Origin: Macrolepiota albuminosa
Lineage: Eukaryota > Basidiomycota > Agaricomycetes > Agaricales > Agaricaceae
Direction: 5' to 3'
Assembly (NCBI GenBank): GCA_027475525.1
Contig: JAMWFC010000064.1
Span: 124,001-188,000, forward strand
DNA length: 64,000 bases
Within the stretch, counting starts at the first letter, position 1. Each line of letters begins with the position of its first letter. A program made the translations under genes and the position numbers. The notes beneath the pieces are model-generated. The model saw only the letters and a list, made by a program, of their open reading frames with translations. It made no database searches and was not told the origin of the DNA. This document shows, in pieces, positions 21,056 through 32,709 of the stretch.

Positions 21056-24000
21056 TCCTCGAGGGTTGGGGAAGGGACAGATTTCGAACTTATGAAGAAA
21101 ATAGGCGCAATTATGAAGGACAGGCTTGTGTTTGTCTTGGCTCAGGTCACAAAGTACGTAACATAGCTGAGTTTAGACTTGAGTGGTTTTTTTTCAAACG
21201 CCATCTGTCTGGGTCGGCATTTGTTGCCAATCCTTCTCTGGTGCCACAATTCGATGCTTCTTTTCTTCCTGCCTCTTCCGGTCCAGATTTGCTCAGCACG
21301 TGGCATTAAGCCCCGTCCCTTCTCGACTTCATAGACCTTCCTTCACATATCTATCTGACAACCCATGTTTTTCCTCCCAACTCCACTAGTCATCCACCAG
21401 GCACGATTTCCATGTAGAAAATTTTACACTCACGTCCCCTGTCGAAGAGGCTGCCGAAATTGTTGTCCAGATAATAAATTCCGATCCCCATCAGCTGAAA
21501 CGGATCTCCGATCATCAGACTTTCCCCATCAAGCTATAAGAGATAGTGTGGTTGTCGTGAGGCTGTTGCGGCGGCTAGCCGATGAACTCCGATCAGTTAT
21601 TGCAGGTGTTCTTATTCTCTCAACATAAGGATGTCCGGATAGTTGGAGACTAGTACTTTTTCAGTGCCCTGAGACAGTAATCTGAGCCGAATTCAGAAGG
21701 CGTTTGATACACTGTCGCCGTACTTGTCATCCCCATTGCGATTCAACAGCCATGTCCGACTTTGGCGGCTCTCACCTGACAAATTGTGACAAATCCATGG
21801 TTAACAAGAAATGATAGTTATGATATTTCATCAAACTACCGATCTCAGCTATGGTTTGATTGCCAGACAGGAGTGACCTTCTCAACAGGTTGAGTCGACC
21901 ATACTTATTTTTCCGGTTCTTTCCAATCTGCGGAGACGTCATTTTGGTTTGGCCATTCTTGATACATGTAAAAAAAAACCATTCGAACGACGTGTTCCGA
22001 GTCGGACCTCACACAGATACACACTGAAAAAATTGGCCGCGAGAAGGTCAATCTTGCTGACAGATGCCGTCTAGCGCATTAGCATCGTGTCAACCGAATT
22101 CCACTTTGCAGGGTACGACCTTCTTCAACAGGGCAATTTCCAGGCACCATTGACATGCGGAAATCGCCGTTACCGTTATTCCCCCAGGTGCGCATGATCA
22201 TGTTAGTGTAGGAGAATAAAACGTTTCTATGGTGCCGGTGTCGAGGGTATACACAACACGACCGCGCGAGGACAAGATTACTCACCCTCGCCCACTTAAT
22301 GGCTGGCTGCGAACCAACAGTTTAGGCCGAGACGCCACTCTGACACTATCACAAAAACGTGCTGATGGTAAATGCGCTCCACAAAGTACTTCTAGCATTT
22401 AAGTTACCGGGTTACGAAAAAGAGCGGAGTTCATGACAGGGTTCAGTTTTGGGATTGCTTGAAAGGAGGAGGTTTCTGACAGCGTGAGCATCACACCTTA
22501 CAGCTTGATAAGGTACCATAACACCTAGAAGAGTGTGGAAGATATATTCCAAGTTGGAGCATTCCAATTCCGATGGTTATGTATTACCTTTGGACGCATG
22601 AAAGGTTTGCGGAGGAGTAAGTGTAGAAATTTATGATGCATCAATTGAACCCTGGGAGACGGTTAGGATACCCTGGATGTCGAAGGAGACTCCTGTAAGT
22701 GGCAGTGTCGATCAGGATCATACAGGGTAATCCTGAATGTCCAAAGCCGCCGGTTGAAGGATACCAAGCACAGTAAATGTGAGAGTCCTTCAGCAAATTG
22801 TCACTTTTAGGCCTGTCGAGAAATCCCGCCTCTCTCATGGCCACCTGATAGCAGGTGTCACATGGATATCAGACGTTTGATGGCTGTATATCTGTCTCGT
22901 GGCGACCAGCCTGCAACCTCGATCCCCGTCCTTCTGTCCGGAATGTTCGGGATTCGGGAAACATAGTGGGGGAGACTGTGGAGTTGCTTATGATTATTTG
23001 TTGATAGATATATAACATATCTGCACACCCCTAAAATCTACAATAGTTCAGGGGCGGATCAGGCGACAATATCTAAAGTCGATAGGGGATAAACTGGATC
23101 TCCTTGAAAATGTTTTATCGCCTGCCGGCTTTGACGGATCCCGTTCTATACGGTACATGCACATCGCAAGAAACTTGAAACCTTGAAATAAGAAGGCGGA
23201 ACATTTGAAAAGTGCAAAGGCAAGGTAGTGAATAAGCTGACAACAGAAAGCACGTTTGACTCGGATGTATTTCTACCCCTTGTTATGTGGTAGCCGCCAG
23301 GAAGCCCACACTTGATGGAAGTTGCAATTATGTGGAACGACGTTCTCCAGTAGTCGAGGAAGTCGATGTGAAATAATGATCTCCACGACCCATAACCCAT
23401 ATACCTTTCAAGGGTTGAAAGGGGTCGATATTCAGTTTTTAGGAAACGTGGCAGTTCACTGTGCTGGAAGCACAAGAGGCTCAGACGAAAGTGCTGGAGA
23501 AAGAGTTTAATGTCACTTCGGATTCGTCCTCATGTTAGGATATGAAGGAAGAGAAGGTACTGCGCATAATCTCAACTCATTCTGAAAAGCAACGTCAATG
23601 ACATTGTAGTATTTGGTAATTGATCTACTCATGGGAGTTCCTAAGGGCTTCTATCGCACATTAATTATGTACAAGACATTCCAAAAGACGGTCCTTGAAT
23701 TGAATGCGGCAGAGTTCCCGTCTGACGATTGACTGACATATATATAAGTGTGCTTCCACTCGGCATTCAGTACGAGTCGTTCCTAAGGTGTTCTTGGAGA
23801 AATCGATGATGATTTCATGATGTGAGTACTATTGCAGAGGTGATTGTAATGTGTTGGTGTGAAGGGGACAAAATGATGGTCTGACTTGATTAACTGGACA
23901 GCGGAAGAAGTTCTGCTAAACAAGTCTTGCGTAGAAGATGAGTAGACTGAGGATAAAACACTGTGTGAGTCCCCTCGATCTTTGATGATGAGTGGAAAAA

Positions 24001-25620
24001 GGAGCAACGCAAAGGAGTTGTATTATTATGTATATCGTCCAACGAACAAAGGAGCAGGAAGGCCATAATTGTTGATCATATGGGCAGCGCTTAGCAGTGT
24101 GAACATGAATGAGCAAATATGTCGTAGTACGGTCTACGACTGAAGCCAAAGAGACGTCAGTACATCACCAAGAGGCAATTGAGTGCTCACTTCTCTGAAA
24201 ACCCCTCAAAAATGGTCGACATTCGGTACGTCTTCTGGCCTAGACGTCATTTATTATCATCGACAAAACCAGGTGACACCCTTCATGGAAAGACCTCAAG
24301 CTGATCGGACTGTTACCTTAGATTGCAAATAGGCCGAATGGTGGCGGATCTTCTGTCAAACATAAATTTGAGGAGACGGAAAGACAATGGATACCGCACG
24401 CCCTGAATTATTGTCGCTTCAAATGCTGTCAAAACCTGGAACCTCTCTGAATTGGTGAGGACCAAAAATTGCCGTCTCGTACCGTAAATAACCTTGCATG
24501 TTCATTTAACTGCGTCAAAAACATAATGCTAGTATAGAACCGAGGGTGCGTGAGGCTGATTCTGGTCTGATGGCGGATAATTTGACGTTCCGAGTCCTAT
24601 TTCGGACTAGCCAGGTACGCAGCTCTTATTCACATTTCATACATATTATCCGCCACAGCGCTCCCAAGTGAAAACTCTGGAATCCTAACTTCCAAAACCA
24701 GGTTTACTAAGGCAGCTCCGAGTCGATGGAGAAGTCGGATCTATTTGGAAAGATGCTCACAAGGTAACCCCGAGGTGATTATCCTCTTTCACAGCAAGTT
24801 ATAGGGTCCTTTTGTTGCCCTTTATATCTGTCTGTTGGTCGGAATTAATGACACTTGTCAATAAGAGAACCCAATCGTCGCTTTAAAGGTTGTCAAAGAC
24901 AAATTACACAGACTTGCAACAAAAATTCGAACATGCTGCAAATGCTCAAAATACGTCTACATGCCTTGCAGCGTATCATTATAGTGGCTGGCACTGGGCT
25001 CTCAGCCGCTGTACGTCAATTTAATTTATTTGTCATCAAAACTTTTGTGTAAGCACTGATTCTGAATCTCGTACCAATTCGTAAGAACTCATACCTTAGA
25101 AACGGTTGTGGATTTTTGAAGATCAATGGATGCCACTCAGAGTGCCAATCTGCAAACCCTTCCGGTAAAGTGTCACGATTCTCGTAACACCAAGTCCTTT
25201 CTGAAACCCGCACTTGACCCACCTTCTCGAAACTATACTATGATTCTTATTGATTCACTTTTCCGCATGTTTTTTATATCTTTCCTCCTTAATGCCACTT
25301 GATTTTATGAGTATCCTATCTCCTAAGACTTCTCCTTATTCTTCAAACTTACTCATTGTTCTCCTAATTAGTTTACTATAAAAACTTTATGTATTTGTCT
25401 GCTCAGCTTGTGGAATCAACACAGTTGTCCATCTCATTGTCAACTTACTCTTAATATCCTCAACAATCTTTGTGGCTCACTGCTGGCACTAGAAGATGTT
25501 TATTCCATTGGAAAAAGTGTAAAAGAAACCTGTTATACCATTTCTGAGGTGTCAATCTCAAACAGGAAAAGGCACTTTCTTTTGTTTAAAAACTGTTAAA
25601 ACTCAACAGTCCTAAACTTA
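21056..25620. other. 4.6-kb gene-poor region
   Basis: No open frame with recognisable motifs on either strand. The first few hundred bases are likely 5' UTR/promoter of the zinc-finger gene. The best coding-like piece is a minus-strand stretch ending near 25066 with a GTATGAGT donor after NPQPFLR; it is Trp-rich (SERTWCYENRD, FADWHSEWHPLIF) but finds no partner exon. A 10-bp inverted pair GGCGGATAAT/ATTATCCGCC lies at about 24574 and 24645. No tRNA or rRNA was seen. Composition is less AT-rich than the 59-64 kb debris and still contains CpG. Confidence 0.45.
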
Positions 25621-25864
25621 TAGTCCTGACAGATGGTAAGTAACTTTATACTCAGTTCAATACAATTGACTGATTATAACTACCTGACAGATGATTGGAC
25701 AATAAAGGAAAGGATAGTAGGGGACAACAGTGATGGTGTACTCAGCATGATATGAAAGAAAGAACAGTGGAGGTGATGGTGATGTTGTTGATTGCTGGTG
25801 TGCTCATGTGAAATACTAACAAAGACTTTTTCTGTAACTAGTGGTTATGAGTTGGAACTATCTT
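25621..25864 (-). mobile_element. Copia LTR remnant, reverse orientation
   Basis: The reverse complement matches the block at about 11830-12150 (TCTGTCAGGTAGTTA, the CAGTTCAAT..ATTGACTGA stem at 25651-25675, and CACCATCACCTCCACTGTTCT). It abuts the Ty3 LTR beginning at 25865 directly, so it is the sequence the latter sits in or next to. CpG-poor. Confidence 0.6.
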
Positions 25865-26376
25865 TGTAAGGGCGACCTTTAGAGGCTGTGGCTCAGTCAC
25901 ACAGCTGGCAGAGGGAGATCCAAAGAGAACAAGTCTAGGGATTCCCTATGCCAGGTTGGACGCTTCTGGGGCCTCTGAAGCATGGGAAACAACTGTACAG
26001 TACAACAAAATCTTAAAAACTCAAAAATTGCCTACACAAACAATTGCACATCTGAAGCATGGGAAACAACTGTACAGTACAACAAAATCTTAAAAACTCA
26101 AAAATTGCCTACACAAACAATTGCACAAATCAGGGGCAAACTCTGGCAGACTCTGGCTTATGTAAGCAGTTTGGAAGTGGTGCTGAGAGGCTCACACTTG
26201 TCTGAATGGTAGCTAAAGAACCAGAGCACCTCAAGGGCTGAGAATAGTACTAACAGATAGTGTTGAAAGAATAGAAACAGTAAAATGAGATAATGTCAGA
26301 AGAAATAAGAGAATGATTAAAAGAAGAGTGAAGAGATGAGGAGTGAAGAAAGGAAGAAATGAGGAGTCCCCTGACA
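25865..26376 (-). mobile_element. 3' LTR of the minus-strand Ty3 family-2 element
   Basis: In element orientation the LTR begins TGTCAGGGGACTCC (26376) and ends GTCGCCCTTACA (25865). It follows directly a GAGGGAGAGTGA purine tract on the minus strand, the polypurine tract at the end of pol. Length is 512 bp including an artefact-like 77-bp duplication, so about 435 bp, close to the 425-bp 5' LTR at 33865-34289. Confidence 0.9.
25974..26127. repeat. 77-bp exact tandem duplication inside the LTR
   Basis: 25974-26050 equals 26051-26127 exactly, with flanking bases differing on both sides. The four other family-2 LTRs in the window have only one copy of this unit. Confidence 0.96.
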
Positions 26377-27236
26377 TCACTCTCCCTCTAGAGTGTGGCA
26401 TCTCGACATGCTGAATAGAAGTAGTTCTGGATGGCCTGGTCCACCTTGGAAAGAGAATAGAGGCCTCTGATTGCCCAGGAAGCATTGGGATGCTGTTGAT
26501 AGAATTCCCGGACCAAGGCAGAGGCATGGTCATTCTCTTGTGGCTTCCAGGAGATGTCCTCAATTCCATAGCCCTTCCACTTGACCTTGAACTGAAGCTT
26601 GTTTCAAAAAGTCAGCTGTCTAGGATCTGCTCCACTTTGTACTCTTCCTTGTTATCTACCAGAACTGGAGGAGAGGGTGGCTGTGGACGTCAACCTGGAA
26701 TTGGATCCTCTGGTGCAGAAGAGAGCTTCACCATATTGAAGACTAGATGAAGTCAATTCATTCCACTAGGCAGCTTGAGTCAATAGGCTAGGGGGCCTAC
26801 TTGCCTTACTATAAGAAAGAGTCTCAGACAACAATGAGAGAGCTTCTGAGAAGACCAAGTAGTAGCAATGTCAGAGGCATCTAGATAGACTTGATCTCCA
26901 GGCTTGTACTTGGGGGCTGGAGTTCATCCATGATCGTAGTAGCAGGCCATGTCATCCTTTGCCTTAGTTAAGGCAGCCTTGGCTTCCTTCTGGGCTGCCT
27001 TCATCTGGTTTAAGAACTCATTGACAGCTTTCCCATCTGAGGGTGTCAACCAGTATCTAGAAGGAAGACATCTGGGTAGCAGCATGTACACAGTTGTTGT
27101 ACTGAAACTCTGCCTCTAGTAGGTCATCCCAGTCATCCTGTTGTTCATTGCAGAAGAGCAAGAGGTACTGTTCTGGCTCTTGGTTGACACGCTCAGTCTG
27201 GCCATCAGACTGGGTATGGTAGGCTGTGGAAGTGTG
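26377..27236 (-). pseudogene. Ty3 integrase C-terminus and chromodomain (family 2)
   Basis: Minus strand. From right to left: the end of the integrase core (TAYHTQSDGQTERVNQE, holding the catalytic Glu region), EFQYNNCVHAATQMSSF, FLNQMKAAQKEAKAALTKAK, PKYKPGDQVYLDAS, LKLPSGMN, and a chromodomain (EEYKVEQILDS, FKVKWKGYG, LVREFYQQHPNA). The chromodomain places it among chromoviruses, the common fungal Ty3 group, whose chromodomain targets integration to marked chromatin. Stops and at least one frame change (around DS/LQ in the chromodomain) make it non-coding today. Confidence 0.85.
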
Positions 27237-27736
27237 TGTAAGGGTGACCTCTAGAAGCTGTGGCTCAGTCACACAGCTGGCAGAGGGAGATCCAAAGTGT
27301 ATTAGAGTATGTACTGACAATATCATAATAACTACTCACCTGGCAGAGGGAGATCCAAAGAGAACAAGTCTAGGGATTCCCTATGCCAGGTTGGATGCTT
27401 CTGGGGCTTCTGAAGCATGGGAAACAACTGTACAGTACAACAAAACTTTAAAAACTTGAAAATTGACCAACCAAACAACTGTGCAAACAAAGCAGGAAAA
27501 CTCTGGACTTTAGAAGTCAGAAAGGCAAACTCTGGCTTATATAAGCAGTCTGGAAGTGGTGCTGAAGGGCCCACACTTGTCTGAATTATCTCAAGGGCTG
27601 AGAGTAGTACTGACAGATAGTGTTGAAAGAATAGAAACAGTAAAATGAAATAATGTCAGAAGAAATAAGAGAATAAATGAAGGGAGAGTGAAGAGATAAG
27701 GAGTGAGAAAAGGAAGAAATGAGGAGTCCCCTGACA
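27237..27736 (-). mobile_element. Solo LTR (500 bp) in integrase, TSD GTGTG
   Basis: A full family-2 LTR flanked by GTGTG at 27232-27236 and 27737-27741. It splits the integrase core of the surrounding element. It is the long LTR variant, with an extra spacer between two copies of CTGGCAGAGGGAGATCCAAAG. Confidence 0.93.
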
Positions 27737-27741
27737 GTGTG

Positions 27742-28887
27742 GAGTTTGACATGAAGGAGGCGATACAGTTCTCTGATAAACTCAGCCACAAACTGAGGTC
27801 TGTGGTCTGAGATGTAGGCATCTGACAATCCATGGAGTTTTCAGACATGCTTACAATACAGATTAGCAGCGCCCATGACAGAGCAAGTGGTGTGTGTTGG
27901 AATGAAATGAGCATGCTTGCCACAGAGGTCTACTACCACCATGATTGCATCATATCCATGAGAGTCTGGTAACTCCACAATGAAGTCTACTGAGGCCATG
28001 CTCCAACACTCAGCTGGAATAGGCAGAGGATAAAGCTGTCCCATAGGAGGCTGCTGATGAGGCTTAGTCTGGAGGCAAAAATTACAGGTAGAGGTGTAGG
28101 AGCCTATATACCGTGACATCTGAGGCCACCAGTAATTCCAGGAGACCAGCTCCAGTATCTTCCATCTGCCAGGATGACCTGCCACCTGAGAGTCATGATG
28201 CTGTTCTACAATCCACCTTCAGAGGTCTGGCAGGTTGGAAACATAAATGCATTCCCAGAAGATGAGCAGACTGTTCTTCAAAGACCACTCATCAGTGTGG
28301 ACAGACTTTACTCCAGTTTTCTCTTGAGCATGCAAGGCCAGGGCAGCCTTGGCTACCAGATCTTCTTGAGTGCCCTCTTGGTTACCTCAGCAGATGTCTC
28401 AAAGGATGCTCATTTCTTCTCCTTGGCCAACCACACTCTCTAGAGCATGGATAGCAAATAGTTCTGGCTTCAGAAGTATAATATTGTCATTGTCGCTCAC
28501 TCCTGAACCATGGTCTGCTCATCTAAAAAGTGCATCTGGCTTGCCCATGCTCTGTCCAGGTTTGTGATGTAGAGAGAAGTCAAAGTTGGCCAGATACAAG
28601 GACCATCAAGCCTGTCAGCGGTTAAGTTTCTTGGCCATCCAAAAGTACTCTAAGTTCTTGTGATCAGTCCACATCTTAAATTTATGCCTGGCACCCTCAA
28701 GGAAATGTTGCCAATCCTCGAATGACCAAATAATAGCTAGCATCTCCTGTCATAGATCTTATAATTTTGCTCCATGGCATTAAGACTCTTGGAGTAGAAA
28801 GCCACAGGATGCCACTTACCATCCTACTTTGACTGTGGAGAGAGGATGGCTCCAGTAGCAAAATCTGAGCTATCAGCTTCAACACAG
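27742..28887 (-). pseudogene. Ty3 integrase core and RNase H (family 2)
   Basis: Reading leftward on the minus strand: RNase H end (FHPVAFYSK-type sequence, DHKNLEYF equivalent at about 28660), integrase zinc-binding (VAGHPGRWK, YWWPQM, CNFCLQTK), core domain (DFIVELPDSHGYDAIMVVVD) and SDHRPQF, which stands where Ty3 integrases have SDRGPQF. It aligns with 8560-9457 but with CpG replaced by TpG or CpA throughout. Stops and frame breaks are frequent. Confidence 0.87.
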
Positions 28888-29099
28888 TGATAGGACCCCA
28901 TACAGGATCAGCGCATCAACGGCAGGCTACGGCAACATGGCACAGGTCCGGGATACCTTAGCGCACGCTAACTAACCAATTTTGGCAATATTTGACAGCC
29001 GCGCATGGCAAGAAGCAGATCCAATCAGTGATAGCGCCGACGGCAGACAGAATGACAACTGACAGATGGCATCAGTCACTGACGACAGCGCTTAGCGAG

Positions 29100-29253
29100 A
29101 AGCCTGATGATCTATCAAAAACTGACAGACAGCTTGGCGTTTGACCTTGGCGTCTGACACCGCTTAGCGCCTCGATAAGCCTGATGATCTATCAAAAACT
29201 GACGGACAGCTTGGCGTTTGACCTTGGCGTCTGACACCGCTTAGCGCCTCGAT
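29100..29253. repeat. 77-bp tandem duplication in LTR B (first)
   Basis: 29100-29176 recurs at 29177-29253 with a single mismatch (GACAGAC versus GACGGAC). LTR A has one copy at the equivalent place. Confidence 0.95.
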
Positions 29254-29384
29254 CTGGCGCCTGACATCGCTAAGCATTTTGGACAGACAGAAGGGTGATG
29301 GATTGATCTGACACCGCTTAGCGCCTCGATCTGGCGCCTGACATCGCTAAGCATTTTGGACAGACAGAAGGGTGATGGATTGAT
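29230..29384. repeat. 77-bp-offset tandem duplication in LTR B (second)
   Basis: 29230-29307 matches 29307-29384 at an offset of 77 bp. It starts inside the previous duplication, so two junctions overlap within about 80 bp. Confidence 0.95.
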
Positions 29385-29960
29385 AGTTTAGCTTTGCGAT
29401 CTGTTGCCTGGCGTCGCTAAGGTTCTTGAATGGACGGTAGGGATCTGAAACCGTTGGAGCTACCCCTATGAAATTTTCTAGTTTACCGCACTTTGGCAAT
29501 GGTTGGTCACTGGCGACGGTGAACTCCTTGTAGTATATAAAGTACTTACCGACTTGTACATACATCATCGAACAATAGCCCAGAGTTTCCTGCTCCCCTT
29601 TTGTCAGCCTCCCTTACGCTTGAGATTTCATTTACGGTCGGCAGTTGCAGAACTATCGCTAGCCCTTGACCTATTCATGCCTTGCAGCTACGGCAGGCAT
29701 TTACGATGCTTAGACTTCGCTAAGCTTACTGTGTTCTTGCCACTGATATTGCCGTGTTCGCTTACCGCTCCCTTCATAAGCGCTTTACCTTAGCGCTTTA
29801 CACTTGCCGACCCCCTTACCGACTTTTCCTCATTTTCATAGGCGCGTTCTCTGGGACCTGCCCGGGACTCCTCACATCACTTATAGCGCGCCCAACGCAA
29901 GCTTTTGGTACAGTAACACTATAGTTATATTTGTTCCTGACCAAACTTTGGGCGTCATCA

Positions 29961-32212
29961 ACGGAAGGAAGAGTCGTCATCTGGGAACAGAAGGACAGGC
30001 TTTGGAGTGACAGCATGTTTGAGGGCATCAAAGGCTGTCTGCTGTGCTATATTCCAGTGCCAAGGAGTGTTCTTAGTAGTGAGATCAAAGAGGGGCTGGG
30101 CATGGTGTGAGAGATCCTGAATAAACCTCTGGTAGAAGTTGGTAAAGCACAGGAAGGCCTGAACCTCCTTCTTATTCCTAGGCTCTGGCCATTCCACCAC
30201 ACCAGCCACTTTGACTGGGTCCATCTCAGCCATTCCATGAGAGATGATCAGTCTAAAATATTCGGCCTTAGTCTGCTCAAACTCACACTTCTCTGGCTTA
30301 AGATAGAGCTGGTGTGTGTTGGCAAAGACATTCCAGTACAATGCATGTAATCTGACAATGCTCCTCTAGAGTCTTGGTATAGATGAGGATATCATCAAGA
30401 TATATACACACAACACCTTCTGCTATGAGGTCTTGGAAAATGTCATTCATCATGGTCTGGAAGGTGGCAGGGCTATTAGTGAGGCCAAAGAACATTACCA
30501 GAGGTTCAAAGAGTCCATGATTTGTTCAGAATGCTGCCTTCTACTCATTACCTTTTTTGATGCACACATTGTTGTAGCTCCAGTGGACATCCAACTTGGT
30601 GAAATAGCATGCACCTTGGAGGTTATTGACAAGCTCTAAAATAAGTGGTAAGGAGTAGCAATTCTTTGCAGTCATTGCATTCAAGACTTGGTAGTCCTGA
30701 ACCAGATGTAGAGATCCATCATGAAGAAGACTGGAGAGGCCATCAGAGACTTTGAGGAGCAGATGCAACCAGAGTTCAAATTTTCTTGCAAAAAGATATC
30801 AAATTTATCCTGTTCTTTAGAAGAAAGAGGATAGACCTTGCAGCTAGAAGGCTCAGCATTGGGTGTAAGCTCAATTGCATGGTCCCACTCCTTACACTCT
30901 GGCAGGAAGTCAAAGGATGCCTTAGAGAAAACATCTTCAAAGTCTTGCAGGTAATGAGGAACTGCATCTCAGAATGACTTAGGAGCAGAGTTAGCAGCAA
31001 ATGCCTGAGCTCGCTGCTGGGAAGTAGTTTAGCTAGCTCTAATCTCTGCTACAGTTGGTGGAAGTCATAACATAGTTGCATAAATCCTATCACCTGTCTC
31101 AATAGCATTGTCTGGAGACTCAGGGTCAGGAGCACACCCAAATTCATCCTCACATCCATCTTCCATCTGGGCTTTACTCACTACACCTTTAACATTCTCA
31201 TAGAGGGCCTCTCTATAAGGGAATGCCAAGTGGGAGGATCCAGTAGGTCAAGGTCTGCAAAGAGGTGTCCAACTTGGCAAGCCCAGATAGCAGCATGTGC
31301 ATGGACTGACTCTCTGCACTCCTCTCTAACTTCCTTGGCACATGTGGAACATCATTGAGGGCAGCGGCTCATACTCACTTTATCCTTGGCCCAGTCAATC
31401 TCAGGATTGTGATCACACAGCCAAAAGAACCCAAGTATCATGTCCTGCTTTTCTAGGCTGGTGACTGCAAAGATAGCATGCTCAGAATGAGTCTGATAGC
31501 AAAGGACTAAATCTACCACTGAGCAGATAGATCCAGCTTCATTGAGTGTGCCATCAATGTTATAGACTAGAATAGGATGAGAGAAGGGTCAGGTGGTGAG
31601 CTGGTGTTGTTCCACATAAGTAGTATCCAGGAAGAGTCCAGTAGCACTACTGTCTAAGAGAGCTACAACACTTTGAGTCTGCTGAGTGTCAGTTGTCTCA
31701 ATCTCCACATTTAGACGCAGAGAATTGGGAGAAGGAGTGGAGGCAACAACATAGCAACAAGGAAGGCATTATTCCTAAGCTGGGACATGTGGTTGTCAGA
31801 CAGGAGGAGGAGAGGAGGTCTTAGCTGAGGCTTGGACCAAGGGGGTATTTTGTATGTCAGAGGGGATGCTTACAGTTTCAGTCAGACCATCATGAACAGG
31901 GAGTGGTATATTAGAAGATTCTACTGATAGACATGTGAACTGATTAGCACCAGGCAGCGGAGGCATACAACTTATTCATTGCTATATTGAAAACCCTCCT
32001 CTGCAGAACCAAAGGACTCATCCAATGGTTCTGCTATAGCTTCCACAGGACTCAAGGACTCTTCCAAAGGTTCTGTTTCAGTCTGTACATCTGGGGAGGG
32101 GTTTCCTCAGATGTCTCAGGCAGCAAGAAGCTGGAGAAGGAGCTCTTCCTACTCTAAAGCTGAGAGATAGTGCATCTCCAACCCCTGGAGGCAATATCAA
32201 GCGAAGTGACCA
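29961..32212 (-). pseudogene. Ty3 reverse transcriptase and protease (family 2)
   Basis: Minus strand. RT: LVQDYQVLNAMTAKNCY, LDVHWSYNNV, FFGLTNSPATFQTMMND, catalytic YLDD intact at 30391-30402 (CIYLDDILIYTK), then LKPEKCEFEQTKAEY, FTNFYQRFIQD and KPVLLFPDDD before LTR B. Protease lies upstream: VVALLDSSATGLFLD at about 31615-31665, where the active-site triplet is DSS and not DSG (a G-to-A type change). The region between protease and RT has many stops. The left end meets the solo LTR at 32213 within the gag zinc knuckle (GHFA-stop-YC). Confidence 0.86.
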
Positions 32213-32709
32213 TGTAAGGGCAACCTCTAGAGGCTGTGGCTCAGTCACACAGCTGGCAGAGGGAGATCCAAAGTATATCAGAGTATGTACTGACAATATC
32301 ATAATAACTACTCACCTGGCAGAGGAAAATCCAAAGAAAACAAATCTAGGGATTCCCTATGCCAGGTTGGACACTTCTGGGGCCTCTGAAGCATGGGAAA
32401 CAACTGTACAGTACAATAAAACCTTAAAAACTCGAAAATTGTTTATACAAACAATTGCACAAAAAGGGGCAAACTCTGGCAAACTCTGGCTTATATAAGT
32501 GGTCTGGAAGCAGTGCTGAGAGGCCCACACTTGTCTGAATGGTAGCTAAAGAATCAGAGCACCTCAAGGGCTGAGAGTAGTACTAACAGATAGTGTTGAA
32601 AGAATAGAAACAGTAAAATGAAATAATGTCAGAAGAAATAAGAAAATGAATGAAGAGAGAGAGAAGAGATAAGGAGTGAGGAAAGGAAGAAATGAGGAGT
32701 CCTCTGACA
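32213..32709 (-). mobile_element. Solo LTR (497 bp) in the gag zinc knuckle, TSD GACCA
   Basis: A full family-2 LTR flanked by GACCA at 32208-32212 and 32710-32714. It separates CCGKPGL (right side) from GHFA-YC (left side), cutting the C-x2-C-x4-H-x4-C zinc knuckle in two. Long LTR variant. Confidence 0.93.

Larger units (their letters stand above)
28888..29960 (-). mobile_element. Solo LTR B (1073 bp) of the element-1 family
   Basis: In its own orientation it runs TGATAGGACCCC..GGCGTCATCA with plus-strand flanks ACAG (28884-28887) and ACGG (29961-29964), a 4-bp target duplication differing by one CpG transition. It interrupts family-2 pol between FPDDDSSFR and the following VEADSSD-type sequence. 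It contains two overlapping 77-bp duplications (29100-29253 and 29230-29384); without them it would be 919 bp, matching LTR A (915 bp). It is rich in CpG while the host element is almost CpG-free. Confidence 0.92.

Noticed and set aside
24933..25012. Plus-strand RIIIVAGTGLSAA, resembling the NAD-binding start of sirtuins
   Set aside because: No GIPDFR-like continuation in any frame after a plausible donor, and no other sirtuin motif downstream.
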